Source: Rhizobium sp. L43 | GTDB lineage: Bacteria; Pseudomonadota; Alphaproteobacteria; Rhizobiales; Rhizobiaceae | Direction of reading: 5' to 3' | Assembly (NCBI RefSeq): GCF_002531725.1 | Contig: NZ_NWSQ01000018.1 | Span: 62,001 to 126,000 of the forward strand | Length of the DNA stretch: 64,000 nt | Notes under the pieces: model-generated | What the model was told of the DNA's origin: nothing | Database searches by the model: none | Seen by the model: the letters and a program-made list of their open reading frames with translations, nothing else | Shown: positions 18,655 to 26,405 of the stretch, in pieces | Numbering within the stretch: position 1 is the first letter of the stretch | Layout of the letters: the number at the start of each line of letters is the position of its first letter | Program-made: the position numbers and the translations under genes

Positions 18655-19640
18655 GATGCGGGCACCCAGAGATGGTCGCCGAAGAAACGCTCACGGGTCA
18701 GCATCACCAGCAGCGCCCGCTTATGCGGAAAGTCGAAATGCTTGACCTTCGCAAAGCCGGAGCGATCGAGATTGCGGATCTGCTGCTCGTGGCTGGCGCG
18801 CGGCTCGCCGACGATGCGCCTGGTGCGGGGATCGTCGAGGAAGATGAAATGCATCAGCGAGGGTAGCCATGCGCTGATCCATTTCTTGCCGCGATAGCCG
18901 GGCTCACCGATTGCGACATGCCAGCCGCGATCATAATCGTCGGCGTCGTAGAAGGGACCGAGCCGGTTTTCCTTGGCCCAGTAGACCTCGAAATAGCCGA
19001 AGGGGATGTCTGCGAAACTGCCGATCAGCGGCAGGACATGCGGATCGGCGATCCTTTCCTGCAGCATCTCCCGGTGCTTGTCGAGCGAGCCCGCATCCTC
19101 CCAGATCGTGTTGACCTGCTCATCGTTCATCCAGCGATGAAAGGCGGCAAGATCGGTCTCCGGGTCGGCGACCCTGAAGGCGATATCCCGTTCGAGCCAC
19201 GGGATGAACCGCTGGTAGACCGTGCCTTTCGGCTTTGCCGGCCGGCGCGGATGGTAGCGCCCCGCGGTCATCTCCGGCACGGGCGGCAGCGGATAGGAAA
19301 GCTGCGGCAGCCACAGCGACGGCCATTGCCAGAGGATCGCGGAATCGAGCCTTCCGTCGATGCCCGTGATGTGCCGGGGAAGGCTTGTCTGATGCCCCTC
19401 GAAGGCGACCGACGTGATCGAGCGATCTTGCGCCGTCACCGCTTCGGCAGCGGCCATGAGAAGCTCGGCCGATTGCACGGGATTGCCCTCATAGAAGGTC
19501 AGCGAGGCGATGCCGGCTTCGACTTCGAGGGCGACTCCGTGATTCCCGTGCGTGGTGTTGAGATGGACGAGATTAGGGGCAAGCCTGACATAGCTGCGCG
19601 CCTGCAGAGCCCGCCTTTGTTTGGCGGCGTCGAAATCCAT
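18651..19640 (-). CDS. vbsA: Hydroxyornithine acyltransferase, IucB-like
   Basis: A 329-residue acyltransferase. The C-terminal half (about 165-325) is the IucB/RhbD-type GNAT domain, seen in FHRWMNDEQVNTIWED, GYFEVYWAKENRLGPFYDADDYDRG and WLPSLMHFIFLDDPRTRRIVGEPR. In vicibactin synthesis, VbsA transfers (R)-3-hydroxybutyrate from CoA to the N5-hydroxyl-amine of ornithine, creating the hydroxamate. ATG 19640 was chosen because AAGGAG stands eight bases before it; the frame is open further upstream without such a site. It heads the vbsADL operon behind an RpoI-type promoter at 19715-19738. Confidence 0.88.
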   Translation of the reverse strand: MDFDAAKQRRALQARSYVRLAPNLVHLNTTHGNHGVALEVEAGIASLTFYEGNPVQSAELLMAAAEAVTAQDRSITSVAFEGHQTSLPRHITGIDGRLDSAILWQWPSLWLPQLSYPLPPVPEMTAGRYHPRRPAKPKGTVYQRFIPWLERDIAFRVADPETDLAAFHRWMNDEQVNTIWEDAGSLDKHREMLQERIADPHVLPLIGSFADIPFGYFEVYWAKENRLGPFYDADDYDRGWHVAIGEPGYRGKKWISAWLPSLMHFIFLDDPRTRRIVGEPRASHEQQIRNLDRSGFAKVKHFDFPHKRALLVMLTRERFFGDHLWVPAS

Positions 19641-19714
19641 GATGTTTCTCCTTGATCGGTAGGGTTTTGATGCTGCGAGCATGAAGCCCGCTCCTGCGCC
19701 GATTTGGTAGAATG

Positions 19715-19738
19715 ACGATCCATCCTTGGCGGGATTTA
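19715..19738 (-). promoter_or_regulatory. Predicted RpoI promoter for vbsADL
   Basis: On the minus strand TAAAT and CGT are separated by exactly 16 bases, the layout of the iron-starvation box recognised by PvdS-type sigma factors. The -10 side continues as CGTCATT, identical to the divergent vbsG promoter. It would start transcription about 65 bases before vbsA. Confidence 0.65.
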
Positions 19739-19773
19739 GGGTTGGGAAAAGAAAAAAATTCTCAACAATTTTC

Positions 19774-19797
19774 TAAACTGGGGCTGGCGGGATCCGT
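19774..19797 (+). promoter_or_regulatory. Predicted RpoI promoter for vbsGSO
   Basis: TAAAC and CGT are separated by 16 bases, mirroring the vbsADL promoter on the opposite strand, with the same CGTCATT on the -10 side. The predicted start lies about 30 bases before vbsG. Confidence 0.65.
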
Positions 19798-19834
19798 CAT
19801 TTGCGCATGACGTCAATCACGGCAGGAGCCTTCA

Positions 19835-20053
19835 ATGGATAATCTCGAGCCCGGCGACGATCTCTGGATCGTCGTCTACGACACCGAGCATCACTACTCG
19901 GTCTGGCCGCAGGACAAGCGGATTCCGGTGAGCTGGCAGCCCGCGGGCTTTGCCGGTTCGCGCCAGGAATGCCTGGCGCATATCCGCGACGTCTGGGCCG
20001 ATCCGCGCCCGCTCTCCCTCCGCTCGGCAATATCAAGCGACGCCCGTCTCTAA
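19835..20053 (+). CDS. vbsG: MbtH-like NRPS accessory protein
   Basis: A 72-residue MbtH-like protein, full length for the family. The conserved pattern is present: HHYSVWPQDKRIPVSW, GFAGSRQECLAHIRDVWADPRPLSLR, including the tryptophans that pack on the adenylation domain. MbtH-like proteins bind NRPS adenylation domains and help them fold or activate. AGGAG lies seven bases before the ATG. It is the first gene of vbsGSO and ends 16 bases before the NRPS gene, its obvious partner. Confidence 0.93.
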   Translation: MDNLEPGDDLWIVVYDTEHHYSVWPQDKRIPVSWQPAGFAGSRQECLAHIRDVWADPRPLSLRSAISSDARL

Positions 20054-20069
20054 ACATCCGGATGGCAAG

Positions 20070-23000
20070 ATGAACAAGCAGATCACCAATTTCGCCGACG
20101 CCCGCCCGACCGATGCGGCAGTGGACACAGTCTTCGAGAGCTTTCCGCTGACGATCGCGCAGAAGCGCATCTGGTCGCTGGAGCAGATCGGCAATTACAC
20201 GGTCTTTCCCGACCAGATCATCGGGCTGCGATTGAGCGCCACGATCGACGCTGAGACGATTGCCGGCGCCTGCCGCGGGCTGGTGGCTGAAAATCCGTCG
20301 CTCACCACTCGTTTCCGCCGGCTGGCGGGCGGCCGCATCGAGCAATATCGCGGCGCGTCGAACGCCGTGCCGATCGAGCTCCTCGGAAAAGAGGGAGCCG
20401 CTCTTTCAGAGGCTGATGCCTTGGCCGCGCGGAAAGCCTTCCGCGACAGGCGCTTCGATCTCCTGGAACGGCCGGGGGCGCGCATCCAGATCATCCAGCT
20501 GGCCGATGGGCAGTCGCTGCTGACGATCGTGCTGCATCCGATCATCTCAGACGACCGCGAAAAATCCGTTCTTGCCGGTTTCCTGGCGCGAATTCTCGAC
20601 GGCGAACCCGCCGGCAACATGCAGCCGGCGGAGATCTCGGCTGGAACGCGGGAGGAAGAATGGCTGGAGACGGATGAGGCGCGGGAAGCGCTTGCCTATT
20701 GGCGTGACACGATCGGTCTCGACTATGCGGCCTCGACTTTTCCCACCCGCTTCAACAGCGGCGGGCTTGCAGGCGTGGCGCGCGCCGAGCATCGGTTCGC
20801 CATCGCGCCCGACCTCTGGAGCAAGCTCGAACGGCATGCGGGGAGCAAGGGATTTCAGGTCGAGCGTGTACTGCACGCCGCCTTCTGCGCGCTGCTGGCG
20901 CGCTACGGCGGCAATTATGCTTTGCTGACCGGCCTGCTGGTCGCACGGCCGCGCACGGAGCATTTCGCCAGCCGCGGCCGCGCCGAACAGATCCTTCCGC
21001 TCGTCCTGCCGCTCGCCTCCCGACATTCTCTCGATGACGTCGTCGCGGCGATCTCCTCGGTGACGGGGGAGGGGCTTCGCCGGCTCGTGCCGCTGGAGCG
21101 CATCACGCAGGAACTGGTCGTCGACGAGGCGGCCGCACAGGAAGCCGTGGTCAAGGCGCTGTTCGAATTCCGCGAACCCTATCCGGTCGCGAGAGATGCT
21201 GGGAATCTGGAGCCACTAGGCCCACGCGCCGACAGCGAGCTTTCCCTGGTGATCGAGGCGCATCCCGATGGGAGCGCATCCGGGCTGATCGACTATGCCC
21301 AGGATCTTTACGACGGCGCCCTGATCGCCCGTGTCGCCAGGCATTTCGGCCTGGCGCTTGAGCAGATCGTCGCGCAGCCGGGCCTCCGGATCGAGGACAT
21401 CGAACTTGTCGGCAGCGACGAACTCGACTGGTTGTCCGCCCCCTACGAGGATGACGTCGTCAATGACAACCGGCCGGTCCACGAGCTGATATCGGCCCAT
21501 TCGCGCCGGACGCCTGAGAAGACGGCGATCGTCTATGGCGACGAGGAATGGAGCCATGGCTGGCTGGAGGCAAGCACCAACCGCCTCGGGCATCGGCTGC
21601 GGCAGCTCGGCGTTCGCGCCGAGGTGACGGTCGCGATCTTCATCAAGCGTTCGCCGGAGGCGATCGTCGGCATCCTCGCCACGCTGAAGGCGGGCGGCGC
21701 CTATATTCCCGTCGAGCCCGATCATCCGCCGGTGCGCAACCATCACATCCTGCGCGATGGCGGCGTCAAGATCGTTCTCACCCACAGCTGGCTGCGCCAT
21801 CGCCTGCCGGAAGAGCTCGACGCCGTTATCCTCGAACTCGACAAGCTCGATCTCGACGGCGAGCCTGAAACGCCGCTCTATGTCCCCATCCACAAGGATC
21901 AGCTCGCCTATGTCATGTACACCTCGGGATCAACGGGATTGCCGAAGGGGGTCGCCGTCGAGCACGGCCCGCTGACGCATCATCTGCAGAATACCTCGCG
22001 CGTCTACGGCATGAGCTCGGAATCCCGCGAATTGCCGTTCCTGCCCTTCAGTTCGGACGGTGGCCATGAGCGGTGGATGAACGCGCTGATGGAAGGCGGC
22101 AGCATCATCCTTCCAGACCAGCCGCTGTGGACGCCGGAAGAGACGCTGACGGCGATGCGCAAGCACGGTGCCAACAATGCCAGCATTCCCACAACCTATC
22201 TGCAGCAGCTGGCGGAATGGGCCGACATGTCAGATGGGGCGCCGCCGATGCGGCTTTATTCCTTCGGCGGCGAAGGGCTGGCGCAACCGACCTTCGATCT
22301 TCTGTCGCGGGCGCTGAAATCGGAATGGCTGATCAACGGCTACGGTCCCACAGAAACCATCATGACGCCGATGGTCTGGAAGGTCAGGGCCGGCACGAAG
22401 TTCCAGGGGGTCTATGCTCCGCTCGGCCGCGCCGTCGGGGCAAGGCGCGTCTATGTGCTCGATCCCGATCTCAATCCGTGCCCGATCGGCGTGACCGGCG
22501 AGCTTTATATCGGCGGCGAGGGCATCGCCCGCGGTTATCTCGGCAAGCCGGATACAACCGCCGACCGCTTCATCCCCGACCCATTCTCGACGGAGGGCGG
22601 CCGGCTTTACCGCTCCGGCGACCTGACGCGTTGGCGCGAGGACGGAACCGTCGAATTCGTCGGCCGTGTCGATCATCAGGTGAAGCTGCGCGGTTACCGC
22701 ATCGAACTCGGCGAGATCGAAGCGGCGCTCCTGCAGCAGCCCGGCGTCGGCGAAGCCCTGGTCGTGCTGCGCGATGACGATGGCGGCGAAAAGGCGCTCG
22801 TCGCCTATGTCGTTCCGAAGAAGGATGAGATGCTTGAGGTCGAGACGGTCCGCGCCGGCCTCGAACGCAGCCTGCCCTCCTATATGGTGCCGGCGGCGGT
22901 GGTCGAACTGGAAAAGATGCCGACCAATCCGAACAGCAAGCTCGACCGCTTCGCGCTGCCGGCGCCGCAACCGGTCAAGCGTGAAATCGTCGTGCCGGCG

Positions 23001-24062
23001 ACCACACTCGAAGAAGAGGTGCTGGATGTCTGGCGCCAGGTTCTCAAGCTGGAGGCGATCAGCGTCGAGGATAATTTCTTCGCGATCGGCGGCAATTCGC
23101 TGGGCGCGATCCGCATCCTTTCCCTGCTGCGGCAGCGCCGGCCGAAGGTGCCGCTCACCGTCGCCGATATCTTCAACAACCCGACCATCCGCGCCTTTGC
23201 CGGCGTGATGGAGCAGGGGGCGGAACGGGATCTCTCCGAGGTGATCGTGCTGCGCGCTTCCGGCGCCAAGCCGCGGCTCTATTGCTTCCCCGGGCTTCTC
23301 GTCAGCACCCGCGAATATGTGAAGCTCGTCGATTATCTCGGTGCCGATCAGCCGGCGACCGGCTTCATTTGCCACTCGCTGTCCGAGAAGAAGCAAGTCG
23401 GCGCGCCGGTCGAAGAGATCGTCGAGAGCTATGCCGACTATATCAGGACGCACAGCAGGGGCGCGCCCTGCACTTTCCTCGGCTGGTCCTGGGGCGGACT
23501 TCTGGCCTATGAGGCTGCCCGCACGCTGGGCAACGAGGTCGATGTCAGGATGATGGCGATGGTCGATGTGTGCGACCTCGGATCGGAATTTGCGATCGGC
23601 GCCAAGCCGCGCTTCCGGCCGGGCGAACGCGACATGCTTCACCGGGACGTGCAGGCTTGGCTGCAAAAGACGGCGATGCGCCCGGAATGGGACCGGCTGC
23701 TGTCGACGATGGACGCCGATACCTACGATCAGTTCCTGCGCTTCGTCGCCGACGAAAAGGACCCGCTTCCCACAGATGGGCCCGATATCAGCAGCCGCGA
23801 GCATACGTTCTGGGTGCTGATCGACAATGCGCTGATCTTCCGCAAGCACCGGCTCGTTCCCCACGATGTGCCGATCTATCCCTGGGCGGCCGACGACAGC
23901 CTCAACCGTGGCCTCAACCTGATCGATTGGCGCCGCCTGTCGCCGCGGGCGTATGCGGCCGAAGTCATCACCGGCACCAACCACCTGCACATGATCGGGT
24001 CTCCCGCCTTCCACTCAAGGCTTGCCCTGCGTCTCAAGGAAACAGAGAAGGATTTCGCATGA
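20070..24062 (+). CDS. vbsS: Four-domain non-ribosomal peptide synthetase (C-A-T-TE)
   Basis: A 1330-residue cytoplasmic NRPS. A condensation-type domain covers about 20-450, adenylation about 465-975 (YVMYTSGSTGLPKG near 615, YRSGDLTRW near 848, NSKLDR near 955), a carrier domain with GGNSL (pantetheine serine S1010) and a thioesterase with GWSWG (nucleophile S1140). VbsS activates the acylated hydroxyornithine, and the thioesterase trimerises and cyclises it to the trilactone. The condensation motif HHxxxDG reads H156-P-I-I-S-D-D, lacking the catalytic second histidine and the glycine. By hand alignment to PheA the pocket residues are about D,G,E,S,Y,F,G,M,T,K. The start has GGATGG upstream. 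The stop overlaps vbsO (ATGA). Confidence 0.95.
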   Translation: MNKQITNFADARPTDAAVDTVFESFPLTIAQKRIWSLEQIGNYTVFPDQIIGLRLSATIDAETIAGACRGLVAENPSLTTRFRRLAGGRIEQYRGASNAVPIELLGKEGAALSEADALAARKAFRDRRFDLLERPGARIQIIQLADGQSLLTIVLHPIISDDREKSVLAGFLARILDGEPAGNMQPAEISAGTREEEWLETDEAREALAYWRDTIGLDYAASTFPTRFNSGGLAGVARAEHRFAIAPDLWSKLERHAGSKGFQVERVLHAAFCALLARYGGNYALLTGLLVARPRTEHFASRGRAEQILPLVLPLASRHSLDDVVAAISSVTGEGLRRLVPLERITQELVVDEAAAQEAVVKALFEFREPYPVARDAGNLEPLGPRADSELSLVIEAHPDGSASGLIDYAQDLYDGALIARVARHFGLALEQIVAQPGLRIEDIELVGSDELDWLSAPYEDDVVNDNRPVHELISAHSRRTPEKTAIVYGDEEWSHGWLEASTNRLGHRLRQLGVRAEVTVAIFIKRSPEAIVGILATLKAGGAYIPVEPDHPPVRNHHILRDGGVKIVLTHSWLRHRLPEELDAVILELDKLDLDGEPETPLYVPIHKDQLAYVMYTSGSTGLPKGVAVEHGPLTHHLQNTSRVYGMSSESRELPFLPFSSDGGHERWMNALMEGGSIILPDQPLWTPEETLTAMRKHGANNASIPTTYLQQLAEWADMSDGAPPMRLYSFGGEGLAQPTFDLLSRALKSEWLINGYGPTETIMTPMVWKVRAGTKFQGVYAPLGRAVGARRVYVLDPDLNPCPIGVTGELYIGGEGIARGYLGKPDTTADRFIPDPFSTEGGRLYRSGDLTRWREDGTVEFVGRVDHQVKLRGYRIELGEIEAALLQQPGVGEALVVLRDDDGGEKALVAYVVPKKDEMLEVETVRAGLERSLPSYMVPAAVVELEKMPTNPNSKLDRFALPAPQPVKREIVVPATTLEEEVLDVWRQVLKLEAISVEDNFFAIGGNSLGAIRILSLLRQRRPKVPLTVADIFNNPTIRAFAGVMEQGAERDLSEVIVLRASGAKPRLYCFPGLLVSTREYVKLVDYLGADQPATGFICHSLSEKKQVGAPVEEIVESYADYIRTHSRGAPCTFLGWSWGGLLAYEAARTLGNEVDVRMMAMVDVCDLGSEFAIGAKPRFRPGERDMLHRDVQAWLQKTAMRPEWDRLLSTMDADTYDQFLRFVADEKDPLPTDGPDISSREHTFWVLIDNALIFRKHRLVPHDVPIYPWAADDSLNRGLNLIDWRRLSPRAYAAEVITGTNHLHMIGSPAFHSRLALRLKETEKDFA

Positions 24063-25417
24063 CCGTCGCTTTTACCCGCAGGGATGCCCTCCACGAGTCG
24101 CTCGATCTTGCCGGTATCGGCATCGGCCCCTCCAATCTGAGCCTTGCCTGCCTGCTGGAATCGGTGCCTGAGGTTCGCAGCCGCTTCTTCGAGCGGCGCG
24201 GCGCCTTCGACTGGCATCCCGGCATGATGATGCCCGGCGTCGAGCTGCAATCGTCCTTCCTGAAAGACCTCGTCACCCCGGTCCTGCCGACCAGCCGCTG
24301 GTCGTTCGTCTCCTATCTGGTCGCCCATAAGAGGCTCTACGCTTTCCTGAACGCCAATTACGACGCCGTTCCCCGGCAGGAATTTGCACGCTATCTCGCC
24401 TGGGTCGCCAAGGGCGTGGAGGATTTGCGTTTTGGAACGGATATTCGCGACGTCGAACACCGCGACGACCGCTTCGTCCTGCGCTTCGACAATGGCCAGG
24501 AAGAAGCGCGGAACCTGGCGATCGGCACGGGATCTTCGCCCTTCGTGCCCGACTGGGCAAAACCGTTTCTGGGCGCCGATTGCTTTCACAACAGCGAGGC
24601 CAAGTCGCGTCTCGCCGATCTCGGTGCTGCCCGCATCGTCGTGGTCGGCGGCGGCCAGAGCGGCGGCGAAGTGGTCGAAGCGCTGCTTGGGAATCCCAGT
24701 TCAATGACGGAACTGACCTGGATCAGCCGGCGTCACAATTTCGAGCCGATCAACGATACGCCGTTTTCGAACCAGGTCTTTTCACCGGAATACGTGCAGG
24801 CCTATCTGAAGCTCGGCGGCGAGCAAAAGCAGGCCGCTTTGAAGAACTCGATCCTGACCAGCGACGGCCTGTCGATTTCGACGATCCATTCGATCTACCG
24901 TCGCCTCTATGCCTTGCGTTATCTCGAGCCGAGCATGCTCAATGCATCTCTGGCGCCCAATCGCGACGTGATCCAGATGGAGCGGAACGGCAATGCCTAT
25001 CGGCTCATCGTCAGGAATCAATTCGATGGCGGCATCGAGGTGCTCCACGCCGATGCGGTGGTTCTGGCAACCGGCTACCGATTCCGCTTGCCGGATGCTT
25101 TGGGCTCGCTGGGTGAACGGATAACGCTCGACAGAAACGGCTATCCCATCCTCAACGACGATTACACGATGCAATGGACAGGCCCGAGGGCAAACCGGCT
25201 GCTTGCGCAGAATGCCGGCCGATATTCGCATGGCATCGCCGACTCTCAGCTCAGCCTGATGGCCTGGCGGAGCGCAATGATCGTCAATACGCTGCTTGGC
25301 CGGCAGCATTTCGACGCGGAACCGGACAATGCGCAATTGGCCTGGGCGAGCGAGACCGCTTCGGCAATGCCGCATCAGCTCCGCGCCGGCTATTCGGACG
25401 GCATGCTGTCGTCCTGA
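24059..25417 (+). CDS. vbsO: L-ornithine N5-monooxygenase (lysine/ornithine hydroxylase family)
   Basis: A 452-residue flavoprotein of the PvdA/IucD class that hydroxylates the side-chain amine of ornithine using FAD, NADPH and O2, the first committed step to a hydroxamate. FAD binding is shown by GIGIGPSNLSLA (residues 19-30), NADPH binding by VVVGGGQSGGE (194-204) and the family ATGYRF at 336-341. Its ATG overlaps the NRPS stop, giving coupled translation in vbsGSO. Ornithine rather than lysine is chosen because of the vicibactin-type setting. The 3' end overlaps the convergent PPTase gene by 28 bases. Confidence 0.92.
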   Translation: MTVAFTRRDALHESLDLAGIGIGPSNLSLACLLESVPEVRSRFFERRGAFDWHPGMMMPGVELQSSFLKDLVTPVLPTSRWSFVSYLVAHKRLYAFLNANYDAVPRQEFARYLAWVAKGVEDLRFGTDIRDVEHRDDRFVLRFDNGQEEARNLAIGTGSSPFVPDWAKPFLGADCFHNSEAKSRLADLGAARIVVVGGGQSGGEVVEALLGNPSSMTELTWISRRHNFEPINDTPFSNQVFSPEYVQAYLKLGGEQKQAALKNSILTSDGLSISTIHSIYRRLYALRYLEPSMLNASLAPNRDVIQMERNGNAYRLIVRNQFDGGIEVLHADAVVLATGYRFRLPDALGSLGERITLDRNGYPILNDDYTMQWTGPRANRLLAQNAGRYSHGIADSQLSLMAWRSAMIVNTLLGRQHFDAEPDNAQLAWASETASAMPHQLRAGYSDGMLSS

Positions 25418-26109
25418 AACATACGCGTGGAAATGCCGGGCAACCCGGATTGGCAACAGGCAGCCAGCGCAACGACATGCTGGCTGCCGCTTTGGATCAG
25501 ACGATGATGCCATCGCCGATCACGATCGCTGCCGTCGATCATCACAGGGATGCCGTCCTTCCAGGAAAAAACGACATTGCGAGGATCCTCGCGCAGCCCG
25601 ACGCCGAGGGCCTTCAAATGGCTCTCCTTGAGCGTCCAGAGCGCGACAGCCGCCCGCGCGCGTTCGCGGGCAGGCAATTCTGCGAGCCGGCGCCGTTCGT
25701 CTGCGCTGCAATAGCTAGCCACCGCCGCCTCTTCGATCTCGGCGTCGGCGCGTTCGCAGTCTATTCCGAGGTGATCACATCCTGACGCGACAGCGACCGC
25801 CACCAGCCCGTCGGCATTGGCGAGGCTGAATTGTGGGATATCACGCCCCTCCATCTTCAGCTTGCCGTGCTTGTCCGGAGACAACAGAACCTTGCTCGGC
25901 GATACCCCGCTATGCACGCTCAATAGCCGCCGCAAGAGATAGCGGCCGGCAACGAACGAAGCCCGATCTCGCTCAAACCGGTAGGTCGCTGCGCGCTCCC
26001 GTTCATCCGCTGAAAGTGACTGCATCCAGCGGTTCCAGTCGCGTTCGTTCTTGGAGTAATGCCAGAGGGCGATTTCAATGCCGGCAGGTTGGTTTTCTGA
26101 TTGCTGCAT
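25390..26109 (-). CDS. vbsP: 4'-phosphopantetheinyl transferase, Sfp type
   Basis: A 239-residue Sfp-type transferase that moves phosphopantetheine from CoA to the carrier-domain serine (S1010) of the NRPS. The magnesium-binding GIDCERAD gives D117 and E119, and WTLKESHLKALGVGL gives K161, E162 and K166. It is transcribed toward vbsO from its own promoter, as for vbsP in R. leguminosarum, where it is not iron- or RpoI-regulated. I see no IRO box or RpoI-type promoter in front of it, which agrees. Confidence 0.92.
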   Translation of the reverse strand: MQQSENQPAGIEIALWHYSKNERDWNRWMQSLSADERERAATYRFERDRASFVAGRYLLRRLLSVHSGVSPSKVLLSPDKHGKLKMEGRDIPQFSLANADGLVAVAVASGCDHLGIDCERADAEIEEAAVASYCSADERRRLAELPARERARAAVALWTLKESHLKALGVGLREDPRNVVFSWKDGIPVMIDGSDRDRRWHHRLIQSGSQHVVALAACCQSGLPGISTRMFQDDSMPSE

Positions 26110-26405
26110 GGATCCAGTATGTGTCCCCTGGACCGATTGGCAAGCATGCAGGTGCTTGCCAACGGCAGGGCAACTGCGTCGGGCGAGACATTTTCGCTCG
26201 CCATGGCTGCTTTTTTCTGACGTTTCCAGGAACCCTGAGTCGTGCTGTTTTCCAACTAATCGCGGAAGTGTCGTTCAGCGCAAAAGTTTTCTAAAAACGA
26301 CACCGAGGTCATTATTTAGTTAACACTAAATTATTGAATCTGGTGCGAGATTTTGCCTCAAACCGGCACGCCGGTCGTCCCAGGTAAACCTTCGAGGAGA
26401 CCCGC
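26110..26405. other. Divergent intergenic region between vbsP and the chemoreceptor
   Basis: About 300 bases, GC-poor at the right end. It contains a small dyad at 26314-26331 and GAGGAG just before the chemoreceptor start. No IRO box or small gene is evident. Confidence 0.5.
26314..26331. promoter_or_regulatory. AT-rich dyad upstream of the chemoreceptor
   Basis: ATTTAG and CTAAAT form a perfect inverted repeat around TTAACA, 75 bases before the chemoreceptor start. It may be an operator or part of a promoter; no factor can be named. Confidence 0.3.

Noticed and set aside
19761-19780. Half-site resembling the Irr ICE motif (TTCTAAA)
   Set aside because: Only one half of the dyad is present. 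The same bases are better explained as part of the RpoI -35 element. A similar half-site near 26285 is also single.
22230-24014. A 594-codon open frame on the minus strand
   Set aside because: It is the reverse of the adenylation, carrier and thioesterase domains of the NRPS, whose motifs are unmistakable.
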